Positions 32,086 through 41,514 are shown, numbered from the stretch's first letter. The stretch is 60,199 nt of DNA from Pseudomonas aestuarii (GCF_027988105.1 NZ_JAQJZJ010000016.1:1-60199); one strand, 5' to 3'. The notes: generated by a model not told the origin, from the letters alone. Program-made: numbers and translations.

Positions 32086-33474
32086 TCATAACTGGGTCTT
32101 GAAGTGGAAGGATTTCGGTCGGGTCAGGTGCTCGTAACCGATGGTCGACAGACTGCAGCCGCGCCCGGAGTGCTTCACCCCGGTCCAGGCCAGGGCCGGG
32201 TCGAGGTAGTCGCAGCGATTGAGGAACACGGTGCCGGCCTCGACCCGCTCGGCCAGGGCTAGGGCGGTCTCGACGTCGCGGCTGAAGATGGCGGCGCTGA
32301 GGCCGAACTCGCTGTCGTTCATCAGCGCCAGCGCCTCCTCGTCATCCTTGACCTTCTGGATGCCGACCACCGGGCCGAAGGACTCCTCGGTCATCACCCG
32401 CATGCCGTGATAGACGTCGGTCAGCACCTGCGGCGCCAGGTAGGCCGAGCCGGGGCGATCGAGGGCAAAGCCGGCCGGGTCGATATGGGCAAGCGCGCCC
32501 TGGGCCACGGCCTCGTTGATCTGCCGCCGGACGAAATCTGCCGCCTCGGCGCGCACCAGCGGCCCTAGGGTGGTTTCCGGGTCGTCGGAGCGGCCCAGTT
32601 TGTAATGCCTGACCAGTGCCACCGCCTGTTCGACGAAGGCGTCGTACAGCGACTCGTGCACGTAGATGCGCTCGATACCGCAGCAGGATTGCCCGGAGTT
32701 GAAGAAGGCGCCGTCGATCGTGGTTGCCACCGCATGCGCCAGGTCGGCATCGGCACGCACGTAGGCCGGATCCTTGCCGCCCAGTTCCAGGCCGACACTG
32801 ATGAAGCGCCCCGCCGCCGCGCGCTCGACCATGGCCCCGCCCGGCACCGAGCCGGTGAAGGAGACATGCTGGATCGCCGGTGCCTGGATCAGCTGCTCGG
32901 TATCGGCGTGGCTCAGGTGCAGGTACTGGAAGACCCCCTCCGGCAGGCCGACTTCGCTGAAGGCCTCGACCATGCGCTCGGCGCACAGTGGGGTCTGCGC
33001 CGAGTGCTTGAGCAGCACCGCATTGCCGGCCAGCAGCGCCGGCATTACCGCGTTCACCGCCGTCAGGTAGGGATAGTTCCAGGGTGCGATGACCAGGGCC
33101 ACGCCGAGCGGTTCGCGGCGGATGAAGCGGGTGAAGCCGGGCTGATCGGGCAACTGGATATCGGCCAGGGCGCTCTCGGCGATATCGGCCATGTAGCTGG
33201 CGCGCTCGACGAAGCCGCGGATCTCGCCCGCGGCATAGCGGATCGGTCGGCCCATCATCCAGCACAGTTCCTCGGCGAGTTGCTCCTCCCTGGCGGCGAA
33301 GGCGGCGATGGCCAGGCGGCCGATGGCCACCCGCTCGACCAGCGGGGTCTGCTGCCAGCCCTTCTGCGCCAATGCGGCCGTGGCCAGGGCCGCCTGGATT
33401 TCGCTGCCCGTTGCCAGCTCGCGCTCGACATACATCGAGCCGTCGATGGGGGATATGCATTGCAGCTTGCTCAT
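32086..33474 (-). CDS. NAD(P)-dependent aldehyde dehydrogenase
   Basis: 462 residues. Catalytic Cys in NSGQSCCG (near residue 262), general-base Glu in ELGGKDPAYV, and cofactor loop FTGSVPGG. The start at 33474 (MSKLQCI) has GGAG 8 nt upstream. Resembles succinate-semialdehyde or aldehyde dehydrogenases of broad class; the substrate is unknown. Coupled with the alcohol dehydrogenase downstream. Confidence 0.9.
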   Translation of the reverse strand: MSKLQCISPIDGSMYVERELATGSEIQAALATAALAQKGWQQTPLVERVAIGRLAIAAFAAREEQLAEELCWMMGRPIRYAAGEIRGFVERASYMADIAESALADIQLPDQPGFTRFIRREPLGVALVIAPWNYPYLTAVNAVMPALLAGNAVLLKHSAQTPLCAERMVEAFSEVGLPEGVFQYLHLSHADTEQLIQAPAIQHVSFTGSVPGGAMVERAAAGRFISVGLELGGKDPAYVRADADLAHAVATTIDGAFFNSGQSCCGIERIYVHESLYDAFVEQAVALVRHYKLGRSDDPETTLGPLVRAEAADFVRRQINEAVAQGALAHIDPAGFALDRPGSAYLAPQVLTDVYHGMRVMTEESFGPVVGIQKVKDDEEALALMNDSEFGLSAAIFSRDVETALALAERVEAGTVFLNRCDYLDPALAWTGVKHSGRGCSLSTIGYEHLTRPKSFHFKTQL

Positions 33475-33545
33475 TACCACACTCCAGAACGGATCACCCG
33501 GGCATGCACCCAGCGCCACCAGGGCGGCGGATGCAGCCCGGTGAT

Positions 33546-34925
33546 TCAGATGATTTCAAAGTAGCGATCCAGCTCCCAATCGCTGACATGCCGACGGTAT
33601 TCACGTTCCTCCCATTCGCGGCTGGCGGCGAAATGCTCGACGAACGGATCGCCGAACAACTCGCGGGCCGCGGTGGAGGCTTTCAGACGCTGCGCCGCAT
33701 CCCACAGGGTGCGCGGCAGGGCCAGCTCCGGCGGATGCTGCTGGGCGTAGGCATTGCCAACCACCGGGTCGCTCGGTTGCCACTGCTGCATCACCCCGTA
33801 CAGGCCGGAGCCGATGGCCACGGCGAGGGTCAGGTAGGGATTGCCATCCGCCGCGCCGAGGCGATATTCCTGACGTTGCGACTTGTCGCTACCGGGAATC
33901 ACCCGCAGCGCCGCGGTGCGGTTCTCCACCCCCCAGGTAGCGTCGGTCGGCGCCCAGAAACCGGGAATCATCCGCCGATAGCTGTTCAGGGTGGGCGCCA
34001 CCATGCACAGGAACTCCGGCATCAGGCGCTGCTGGCCGGCCAGGAACTGACGCTGAACCAGGCTCATGTTGTGCGCCTGGCTGGGGTCATGGAAGGCCGA
34101 CTTGCCGCTGGCGCGATCGCGCAGGGACACGTGGATATGCCCGCTCTGCCCCGGGTACTTGCCCGACCACTTGGCCATGAAGGTAGCCATCAGGCCGTTG
34201 CGCTGGGCCAGCACCTTCATGAACGTCTTGAACAGCGCGCCCTTGTCTCCTGCGGCTTCGGCATGGTCATAGGCGATGGCCGCTTCCAGCACGCCGGGGC
34301 CGGTTTCGGTGTGCAGGCCTTCGATGGGGAAGTCCATCTGCTCGGCCATTTCGAGAATTTCGTGGTACAGCTCGGCATGCACCGAGTTGCGGATCATCGA
34401 GTAGCCGAACCAGTCCGGGGTGAAGGGCTTGAGGTTGCGATAACCCTTTTCCCGCGCCGACTCCGGGGTCTCATCGAACATGAAGAATTCGTATTCCAGC
34501 GCCGCGAAGGGATCGAAACCCATAGACTGACAACGTTCGATCACCCTGCGCAGGGTGGCGCGGGGGCAGACCTGCTCGGCGGCCTCGGCGAACTCGCAGA
34601 TAAACAGCAGCATGCCATTCTCGAAGGGAATGTCGCGGCAGGTATGCGGCAAAACGCGCACTGGAGCGTCCGGGTAGCCGGTGTGCCAGCCGGTGTAGCT
34701 GGCGTTGTCGTAGAGCTGATCCTTGACGTCCCAGCCGAGCACCACGTCGCAGAAGGCGAAACCTGAGTCCAGTGCGGAAAAGAACTTGCTGCGGCTCAGG
34801 TACTTGCCGCGCATCACGCCGTCGTTATCGAACACCCCGACCTTGATGTGACTGAGACCGCGCTCCTCGACGATGCGCCTGGCGTCCTCGCTGGTTTTTA
34901 CATCCCGCGGATTGAGCATATGCAC
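33546..34925 (-). CDS. Glutamine synthetase family ligase (gamma-glutamyl-amine type)
   Basis: 459 residues with a beta-grasp N-domain and the catalytic domain: ALEYEFFMF (metal Glu), GPGVLEAAI, SGHIHVSL (ammonia/ATP loop) and NRTAALRVI (Arg for phosphate). It lacks the adenylylation-loop Tyr sequence of GlnA-I. Size and neighbours fit PuuA-like enzymes that ligate glutamate to an amine. Its place between an aldehyde dehydrogenase and a TRAP transporter suggests breakdown of an imported amine or amino alcohol; that is an inference. Confidence 0.85.
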   Translation of the reverse strand: MHMLNPRDVKTSEDARRIVEERGLSHIKVGVFDNDGVMRGKYLSRSKFFSALDSGFAFCDVVLGWDVKDQLYDNASYTGWHTGYPDAPVRVLPHTCRDIPFENGMLLFICEFAEAAEQVCPRATLRRVIERCQSMGFDPFAALEYEFFMFDETPESAREKGYRNLKPFTPDWFGYSMIRNSVHAELYHEILEMAEQMDFPIEGLHTETGPGVLEAAIAYDHAEAAGDKGALFKTFMKVLAQRNGLMATFMAKWSGKYPGQSGHIHVSLRDRASGKSAFHDPSQAHNMSLVQRQFLAGQQRLMPEFLCMVAPTLNSYRRMIPGFWAPTDATWGVENRTAALRVIPGSDKSQRQEYRLGAADGNPYLTLAVAIGSGLYGVMQQWQPSDPVVGNAYAQQHPPELALPRTLWDAAQRLKASTAARELFGDPFVEHFAASREWEEREYRRHVSDWELDRYFEII

Positions 34926-35016
34926 CCCTTGGTCTTGTTATTGCCGACCTCCACTGTCGGCTGGTTGGGTCCGAGCATCCTGGCCTGCGCCAGCGATGCC
35001 GCCCCGTAACGCATCA

Positions 35017-35048
35017 CGCCCGCACCCTCGTCGGCAGGGGTGCGGGCG
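35017..35048 (-). terminator. Hairpin after the TRAP binding-protein gene
   Basis: CGCCCGCACCC / GGGTGCGGGCG, an 11-bp perfect stem with a 10-nt loop, 15 nt past the dctP-type stop. No U-tract. It may lower expression of the following enzyme genes relative to the binding protein. Confidence 0.5.
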
Positions 35049-35062
35049 CAATGGCCTGTGGC

Positions 35063-36115
35063 TCAGTAGCGATAGGGCGGGCCGGCCTTGGCCATCAGCG
35101 CGTTGTACTTCTTGAAGATCTCCACCACCTTGGCGCTGCGCGGACTGCTCTTGGCGATCTCGTCCCAGAACTTGTGTGCCTCGGCCTCGACCGTGGCCCA
35201 CTCGGCGTCGGGGATGGTGGTCAGCTCAAGCTTGCCGCCTTCGACCCGCAATTGCGCCTCGCCGCCCCAGTACCAGTGCTGGCGGTAGTAGTGGGAGCTG
35301 TCCATGCACAGTTTGAACAGGGTCTTGAGGTGCTCGGGGACTTCGGCCCACTTCTCCGAGTTGGCGAAATAGGAGCCGATCCAGGCCCCGGAGATGTTGT
35401 TGGTGAGGAAGTACTTGGTCACGTTGGCCCAACCGACGGTGTAGTCCTCGGTGATGCCCGACCAGGTGATGCCGTCCAGCTCGCCGGTCTGCACCGCCAC
35501 CTCGACATCTTCCCAGGGCAGGGTCACCGGGATCACGCCGAAACGGGAGAGGAATTTACCGGCGGTGGGGAAGGTAAAGATGCGTTTGCCCTTGAGGTCG
35601 GCCAGGCTTCTGATCGGCTCGACGGTGGCGAAATGGCACGGGTCCCAGGCACCGGCACCGAGCCAGGTGACGCCCTCAACCTCACCGTAGGCCTCCTCCC
35701 AGATCTGCCGCAGGCCGTACTTCTCGAACAGCACCGGCACGTCCAGGCTGTAGCGGGTGGCGAACGGAAAGTAGCCACCGAATACCGAAACATCCACCGG
35801 CGCGGCGATCGAATCGTCGTCGCTCTGCACCGCATCGATGGTGCCGCGCTGCATGGCGCGGAACAGTTCGCCAGTGGGCACCAGTTGGTCGGCGTAGTAG
35901 AGCTGGATCTCCATCTGGCCGTTGGCCGCCTGGTTGAAGGCATCGATGGACGGTTTGATCACATGCTCGCCGAGGGCCGGGCCGGCATAGGTTTGCAGGC
36001 GCCAGGTGATCTTCTTCGGCTCGTCGGCATAGATGTGCGCCGACCCCAGAGCGGTGGCCCCCACCGCGCCAGTGGTGACCGCGGCGGTCTTGAGGAAACT
36101 GCGTCTCGTACTCAT
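35063..36115 (-). CDS. TRAP transporter substrate-binding protein (DctP family)
   Basis: 350 residues. Twin-arginine signal peptide (STRRSFLKTAAV, cleavage near ..SAHIYA), so it is exported folded. The mature part is a DctP-type solute receptor; GKRIFTFPTAGKFLSRFG carries the conserved Arg region that in family members clamps a carboxylate, and an aromatic-rich YYRQHWYWGGEAQ segment follows. It resembles the subgroup that binds 2-oxo acids or lactate. A Shine-Dalgarno (TTGGAG) precedes the start. The 176-nt gap to the permease gene shows no clear promoter. Confidence 0.88.
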   Translation of the reverse strand: MSTRRSFLKTAAVTTGAVGATALGSAHIYADEPKKITWRLQTYAGPALGEHVIKPSIDAFNQAANGQMEIQLYYADQLVPTGELFRAMQRGTIDAVQSDDDSIAAPVDVSVFGGYFPFATRYSLDVPVLFEKYGLRQIWEEAYGEVEGVTWLGAGAWDPCHFATVEPIRSLADLKGKRIFTFPTAGKFLSRFGVIPVTLPWEDVEVAVQTGELDGITWSGITEDYTVGWANVTKYFLTNNISGAWIGSYFANSEKWAEVPEHLKTLFKLCMDSSHYYRQHWYWGGEAQLRVEGGKLELTTIPDAEWATVEAEAHKFWDEIAKSSPRSAKVVEIFKKYNALMAKAGPPYRY

Positions 36116-36291
36116 GCGGTTATCTCCAATAGTGTCGATTCAGATGTCATGCATCCGCATAGCACCACTGCGACCCGGCTAGGTCGGTGCAGCGTTTCAG
36201 GTGGGCAACTTGATCCTCATGGGTGGCTGTACCGGGGTGGTTCGTCGTAACACTCCAATCGTTATTTACTGCCGTTCCTGAATTCGTGGGT

Positions 36292-37617
36292 TCAACGTGC
36301 GTAGTGCCACTGCGGCAGCCACAGCGCCAGTTGCGGAAACGCCATCACCAGTATCAATGCCAGGATCATCACCAGCACGAAGGGCGTGACCGAGACGTAG
36401 ATGTCCCTCAAGGTCACTTCCGGCGGAGCCATGGCGCGCATGAGGAACAGGTTGTAGCCAAAGGGCGGGGTCATATAGGCGATCTGGCAGGTGATGGTGT
36501 AAAGCACGCCATACCAGATCAGGTCGAAGCCCAGGGCGCCGACCAACGGCACATAGAGCGGCGCAACGATCACCAGCATGGCGGTGTCATCGAGAAACAT
36601 GCCCATGATGATGAACGACAACTGCATCATGATCAGCACCTGCCATGGACCCAGGCCAAGGCGGTCGATAAAGAACCCCTCGATGGCCTTCACCGCGCCA
36701 AGGCCATCGAATACCGCGCCGAAGCACAGGGCGGCGAGGATGATCCACATGAACATGCAGGTGATGCCGAGGGTCTTGCGCAGGGTTTCCTCCATCACCT
36801 GGGCGGTCAGCCTGCGCTTGACCAGGGCGGCCAGAGTGGCCGCCGCCGCGCCCACCGCCGAGCTCTCGACCAGACTGGTGATGCCCATCAGGAACAAGCC
36901 GGTCATCGAGAAGAAGATAAACAGCGGTGCGATGCCGGCCTTGAGCAAGCGCACTTTCTCGCCCCAGCTGATCTGCTGGCGCTCCTCTTCGGGCAGGGCG
37001 GGCCCCAACGCCGGGTTCAGACGACAACGAATGACGATATACAGCACGAACATGCTCGCCATCATCAGCCCGGGAAAGACCCCGGCCAGCCACAGTTGGC
37101 CCACCGGCTGACGGGCGATCATGCCGTACAGCACCAGCACCACGCTGGGCGGGATGAGGATGCCCAGCGAACTGCCGGCCTGGATCACCCCGGTGACCAT
37201 GATCTTGTCGTACCCGCGGCGCAGCAACTCGGGCAAGGCGATACTGGCACCGATGGCCATGCCGGCCACGCTCAGCCCGTTCATCGCCGAGATCGCCACC
37301 ATTAGGGCGATGGTGCCAATGGCCAGACCACCGTGCAACGGCCCCATCCAGACGTGGAACATGCGATAGAGGTCATCGGCCAGCCCGGACTCGGAGAGCA
37401 TGTAGCCCATGAACACGAACATCGGCAGGGTCAGCAGCGGGTACCACTTCATCAACTTCATAGCGGCGCTGAAGGCCACTTCGGCACCACCGTCGCCCCA
37501 CAGCAGCAGGGCGGCGGCGACCGCGACGAAACCAATGGCACCGAACACCCGCTTGCCGGTGAGCAGCAGCAGCATCATCGTGGAGAACATCAACAGCGCG
37601 ATGAGTTCGTAACTCAT
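36292..37617 (-). CDS. TRAP transporter large permease (DctM)
   Basis: 441 residues and about 12 transmembrane helices, the usual DctM size. Typical segments: MFVFMGYMLSESG, GMIARQPVGQLWLAGVFPG, GMFLDDTAMLVIVAPL. The start at 37617 shares one base with the stop of the small permease gene (TAATG). The long open frame upstream of this start is out of frame with dctQ and not coding. Confidence 0.93.
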   Translation of the reverse strand: MSYELIALLMFSTMMLLLLTGKRVFGAIGFVAVAAALLLWGDGGAEVAFSAAMKLMKWYPLLTLPMFVFMGYMLSESGLADDLYRMFHVWMGPLHGGLAIGTIALMVAISAMNGLSVAGMAIGASIALPELLRRGYDKIMVTGVIQAGSSLGILIPPSVVLVLYGMIARQPVGQLWLAGVFPGLMMASMFVLYIVIRCRLNPALGPALPEEERQQISWGEKVRLLKAGIAPLFIFFSMTGLFLMGITSLVESSAVGAAAATLAALVKRRLTAQVMEETLRKTLGITCMFMWIILAALCFGAVFDGLGAVKAIEGFFIDRLGLGPWQVLIMMQLSFIIMGMFLDDTAMLVIVAPLYVPLVGALGFDLIWYGVLYTITCQIAYMTPPFGYNLFLMRAMAPPEVTLRDIYVSVTPFVLVMILALILVMAFPQLALWLPQWHYAR

Positions 37618-38123
37618 TAAAGCGTCTCCCCGCGGGCCGCGGCGAGATCCCTGAAGAAGGTCGCGATAGACTGCAGCAGCATCATTGCCACACCGAAGGT
37701 CATGATGATCTTGATCGGCGCCATATACGGCGACCAGGCCGAGTAGCTGGTTTCGCCGTACTGGAGGGCATAGGCCGTGGAGGAGATTCCGCCATAGAGC
37801 AGGAACACCAGATAGAAAATCAGGAAACCAATGGTGATGGCATCCATCATCGCGGCGGTGCGCGGCGACCAACGGCTATAGAACAGGTCCATGCGCACAT
37901 GGGCATCGAGCTGCATGGAGTAGCCACCGCCCAGGAGGAAGTAGGCGACCATCAGGAACTGCGCGACTTCCAGGGTCCAGATCGCCGGATCGGCGAAGGT
38001 CTTGCTGACCGAGGAATACAGTAGCACTGCCAGCATGGCGAAAATCAGGTACATGGCGAAGCGGCCGATGACCCGATTCATCGCGTCCACCGCTCGCACG
38101 AACCCCCGTATGGCCTTAGGCAT
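37617..38123 (-). CDS. TRAP transporter small permease (DctQ)
   Basis: 168 residues with four transmembrane helices, as in DctQ proteins; WTLEVAQFLMVAYFLLGGGY and HVRMDLFYSR are family-like. The ATG at 38123 is preceded by GTAGGTGG; a TTG five codons earlier is less likely. First gene of the transporter-enzyme cluster. The 137 nt up to the lipase gene should contain its promoter, but no consensus was found. Confidence 0.9.
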   Translation of the reverse strand: MPKAIRGFVRAVDAMNRVIGRFAMYLIFAMLAVLLYSSVSKTFADPAIWTLEVAQFLMVAYFLLGGGYSMQLDAHVRMDLFYSRWSPRTAAMMDAITIGFLIFYLVFLLYGGISSTAYALQYGETSYSAWSPYMAPIKIIMTFGVAMMLLQSIATFFRDLAAARGETL

Positions 38124-38260
38124 GCCACCTACCCGCAAAAGATTGGTTATTCCGAAACTCTAGTTGAACATTCGATAAAGCCAACTTTAACGGGGCAATC
38201 TGCCTGCAGCGGAAGCCTGACAGCCCGGTTTACCCTGGCGCGGCAAGGCTCCTCGCGCCC

Positions 38261-39151
38261 TTACAACCCGGCGTCGTGCAGGCGCCGGGCATGCGCCACG
38301 AACAACCCAACCGGGTCGGCGCCCTTGCCGACCAGGCCGAAGGTCTGGTTGACGATATCGAAGTGGTCGAGCGGAAAGTCATCGCCGATTACCGTGCCCA
38401 GGTGCGAGCTGTAGCGCCCGACCATGCCGTCGCAATGCCCGGCTTCGCGGCGAAAGGTGCGGGCGAATATTCGGCAGGCACGGTTTGGTCCGTCGAAGCG
38501 GTTGCCGCCACGATCGGTGATGCCCGGTTGCAAGGTGCCGGACCAGGAGTAATAGCGCACGCCATTGACCTCGGCCGCACCCTCGCCGCCCCAGGTGGCC
38601 GGCAAACCTTGGGGGAACTGCCGATTGAAGGCGGCGACGCCCTCGGTGGTCAGTGACTGCTGGGCGGCGGCGACATCGACGGGCAGGCGCGGGCCTTGGT
38701 AGCCGGTCTCCAGCCAGGCCATGCACCGGGCCACGCCGCGTAGCACGGCGGCCAGGAACCGCTCGCGCCAGCTGCCATGGGGCGCCTTGCGCTGGAGAAA
38801 GTCAGCCAGTTCAGAACCATGATTGGGACCGGCGACCGAGGTCACCGAAGCCACCCACTCGGGCTTCAGGGCGGCGGCGTAGCGCGCAGTCAGCGCGCCC
38901 TGGCTATGACCGATCAGGTGCACCTTGTCGGCACCGGTTTCCTTGAGTATCCGGGCGATCCGTTCGAGCAGTTGCTCGCCTCGCACCTCGCTGGAGTGCA
39001 CCGCGGACACCAGCACCGGGAAGACCCTGGCGCCCTCGCGGCGAAGCGCCGCGATGATGCCGAACCAGTAGGAATAACCGAGCAAACGGATGAAGCCGAG
39101 CAAGCCCGGCACCAACACCAGGGGGTAACGTGGCGCAGCGGTAGTCGACAT
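38261..39151 (-). CDS. Alpha/beta-hydrolase lipase, Pseudomonas LipA family
   Basis: 296 residues. Starts close to the mature LipA fold: YPLVLVPGLLGF, EVRGEQLLERI, the nucleophile elbow GHSQG (Ser83), and the Asp/His region CDGMVGRYSSHLGTVIGDD...DHFDIVNQTFGL. The order fits a triacylglycerol lipase of bacterial family I. Unlike LipA there is no signal peptide, no lif foldase gene beside it, and the Cys usually found before SSHLG is Tyr. It may be cytoplasmic, or act on internal lipid or polyester. Confidence 0.85.
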   Translation of the reverse strand: MSTTAAPRYPLVLVPGLLGFIRLLGYSYWFGIIAALRREGARVFPVLVSAVHSSEVRGEQLLERIARILKETGADKVHLIGHSQGALTARYAAALKPEWVASVTSVAGPNHGSELADFLQRKAPHGSWRERFLAAVLRGVARCMAWLETGYQGPRLPVDVAAAQQSLTTEGVAAFNRQFPQGLPATWGGEGAAEVNGVRYYSWSGTLQPGITDRGGNRFDGPNRACRIFARTFRREAGHCDGMVGRYSSHLGTVIGDDFPLDHFDIVNQTFGLVGKGADPVGLFVAHARRLHDAGL

Positions 39152-39383
39152 AACTGATCATCCCTGTTTGAAACAGATGGATCGGCGCCGCGGGCAGCAA
39201 CGCCGATAGGTGCGCAAGGTGCAGCCAACCATAACCCGAAGTCGGCGCAAACATGCAGGCAGGGCACCGGCGCCACAATCAGCAGGATCGATGGCCACTA
39301 TCAGAGCGCTTAACTTCTTATTCGCAGCCAGGTCCCTAGTATTGGCTCCCGTAGCCCTTGATCCCCACCTGGAGGAGCCAATC

Positions 39384-39572
39384 ATGCAACGCATCATCCT
39401 CATCAGCCTGCTGCTGGGCCTGTTCGCCGGCAATGCGGCAGCATTGCCTAATCAGCACCCGATGCCCTTGCTCGGTGAAGCGAAAGACAGTCAGCCAGAA
39501 ACCCGGCCGCAGGATCGCCATGTCGCCGCAGGCGCTGCCACGCGCCTGCTGGAGCAGCGGCACCGCGGCTGA
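39384..39572 (+). CDS. Small secreted protein
   Basis: 62 residues. Signal peptide (about 1-18, MQRIILISLLLGLFAGNAAA), then a hydrophilic mature part of about 43 residues without cysteines. TGGAGGAG, a strong ribosome site, lies 6 nt before the ATG. Family not recognised. The open frame continues far upstream but only this start gives a sensible protein. Confidence 0.65.
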   Translation: MQRIILISLLLGLFAGNAAALPNQHPMPLLGEAKDSQPETRPQDRHVAAGAATRLLEQRHRG

Positions 39573-39582
39573 GTCACGCGGC

Positions 39583-40479
39583 TCAGAGTACCGCGAGCAT
39601 CCACAACGGCAGCGTCAGCGCCGCCAGCACGGTGGAGAGAAAGACCGCCGAACTGACGTTGCGAGTGTCTTCCGGGGTTTTCGCGAAGGCCAGGATATTG
39701 ACCCCGCTGGGGCACGCGGCCAGCAGCACCAGCACGCTGCGCGCCGCCTCGTTCAGCCCGGGCAACTGGGCACTCAACCACCAGACCATGGCCGGGAACA
39801 GCAGCAGCTTGGCCAACGCCAGCCCCAGCACCGTGCGGCTGGGGCGCAGGCGATAACGTGACAGGCTGGCGCCCAGCACGATCAGGGCACAAGGCAGCGC
39901 CGCCTGGGCCAGCCACTCGACCACCCGCCACAATGGCTCTGGCACCCGCAAGCCGGACAGATTGAGCAGCGCGCCCAGCAACAAGCCGATGATCATCGGA
40001 TTGGCCAGATTCTTCAGCAGCGCCCAGCCATTGACCCGCTCTTGTCCACCGAACGCGGCGTAGAAGCTGTGCATGGAAAACAGCGTGAGGCTGTGGAACA
40101 CCAGGATGGCGAAGACATAGACCAATCCCTCCGGCCCCATCAGGCTGGTGACCAGGGGAATGCCCACCAGCACGTTATTGGAAAAGGCGGCGCTCAGGCC
40201 CAGCGGCGTAGCCGTGCCGCGCTGCCTGTGGGCGAACAGGTTGACCAGGCCGAACACCAGCAGCACCGGCAGGTAATAGGCCAAGAGCAGCATCGGCGAC
40301 AGGCCATCGCCCAGGGAAGCCCTGGCGATGCCGGCGAATAGCAGCGTCGGCATAAACAGCTTGAAGGTGATGTTGGCCAGGCCGGCCGCCGACTCGGCGC
40401 TCAGCCACTGGCGCCAGCCGAGCAGGTAGCCCAGTACGATCAACACGAAGATCGGCAGAATCGCCAGCACAACCAGCAT
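39583..40479 (-). CDS. AEC-family (auxin efflux carrier) transporter
   Basis: 298 residues, about ten transmembrane helices in two five-helix halves. Characteristic: NVLVGIPLVTSLMG, NPMIIGLLLGALLNLSG and ACPSGVNILAFA. The bacterial family includes malonate and malate/lactate permeases; the substrate here is unknown. Alone, converging with the small secreted protein. Confidence 0.9.
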   Translation of the reverse strand: MLVVLAILPIFVLIVLGYLLGWRQWLSAESAAGLANITFKLFMPTLLFAGIARASLGDGLSPMLLLAYYLPVLLVFGLVNLFAHRQRGTATPLGLSAAFSNNVLVGIPLVTSLMGPEGLVYVFAILVFHSLTLFSMHSFYAAFGGQERVNGWALLKNLANPMIIGLLLGALLNLSGLRVPEPLWRVVEWLAQAALPCALIVLGASLSRYRLRPSRTVLGLALAKLLLFPAMVWWLSAQLPGLNEAARSVLVLLAACPSGVNILAFAKTPEDTRNVSSAVFLSTVLAALTLPLWMLAVL

Positions 40480-40917
40480 AGTTACAGATACTCCCGAACC
40501 GCGCGAGCAAACCGCCGACGCTCACTTTGAAGGCGCGCAAGCATACCCGCGCGCCTGGCGATTTACGACAGAGCGCAGGCCCGCGCCGTGCAGCAGGCCC
40601 GCCCCAGCTCCCCAAGGGCTTGCGGCATTTCCCAGGCCCATGTGACTGACGCAACCTCGCGCCGCTGGCGCACATAATCCGCGGCAAAAGCCAGGGCAGC
40701 GTGCCGGGCGGCCGCCGAGAAAAGCGCCAGCGCCTGGACAGGCCAGCGCTAATCGCACCAAAACAAAGCGGGCATCCCAGGCGCGCACCAAAAAACCCCG
40801 CCTGACGCCCCAATTCCGCCCGCCATTCGCCGCGCAGGCCGCTGCCGGCCTGGGCCCGCGCCGCTTGGCAAGGCCCTTGCTCTGTAGAGCGGCATCATCC
40901 TGCCGGAAACTGCCCCC
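40480..40917. other. Intergenic region upstream of ureE
   Basis: 438 bases without a supportable gene. It holds two direct copies of GCACCAAAA (40755-40763 and 40785-40793), which resemble NtrC half-sites, and a sigma-54 promoter at 40865-40881. Confidence 0.5.
40865..40881 (+). promoter_or_regulatory. Sigma-54 promoter of the ureEFG-J operon
   Basis: TTGGCA-AGGCCC-TTGCT: GG at 40867-40868 and GC at 40879-40880 with exactly 10 nt between, close to the -24/-12 consensus. The start would lie about 25 nt before ureE. Agrees with nitrogen (NtrC) control of urease genes known in Pseudomonas. Confidence 0.7.
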
Positions 40918-41418
40918 ATGCTGGTGATCCACCAACGCATCGCCGCCCAGGAGCACTGGGACGCGGAACTCGAATTGACCTTCGAGGCCCGCAGCAAAAG
41001 CCGCCTGCGCTGCTTCAGCCGCAGTGGCGAAGACGTCGGCCTGTTCCTCGAACGCGGCCAGCCGCCCTTGCACGACGGTGAATGCCTGAGGGCCGAAGAC
41101 GGCCGCATCGTGCGCGTCTGCGCCCGTAGCGAACAGTTGCTGCACGTCACCTGCGCCGATCCCTTCGAGCTGATGCGCGCGGCCTATCACCTGGGCAACC
41201 GCCACGTCGCCCTGCAGCTTGGCGACGGCTGGTTGCGCCTGCCCGACGACTACGTGCTCAAGGCCATGCTCGAGCAACTGGGCGCCAAGGTCGCGCCGAT
41301 CGAGGCACCCTACCAGCCCGAGCAAGGCGCCTACGGCGGCGGTCACCACCACTCCCATGCCGGCGATGCCGAATTCAGCTACGCGCCGCGCCTGCATCAG
41401 TTCGGGGCGCGCAAGTGA
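40918..41418 (+). CDS. ureE: Urease accessory protein UreE (nickel metallochaperone)
   Basis: 166 residues. N-terminal peptide-binding domain, then the metal-binding domain, with the conserved interface histidine in YHLGNRHVALQ, and a short His-rich tail (GGGHHHSHAG). Delivers Ni2+ to urease during maturation. First gene of ureE-ureF-ureG-ureJ; urease structural genes and ureD are not in the window. Confidence 0.95.
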   Translation: MLVIHQRIAAQEHWDAELELTFEARSKSRLRCFSRSGEDVGLFLERGQPPLHDGECLRAEDGRIVRVCARSEQLLHVTCADPFELMRAAYHLGNRHVALQLGDGWLRLPDDYVLKAMLEQLGAKVAPIEAPYQPEQGAYGGGHHHSHAGDAEFSYAPRLHQFGARK

Positions 41419-41514
41419 ACGAGGTCTGGGTTCTGCTCGGGCCGGCCTACCCGCAATCAGCACATTGCCTGCCGCTCCCAGCGCAGCGCGCCTGCTTCAG
41501 CGCGAGGTGCCCCG

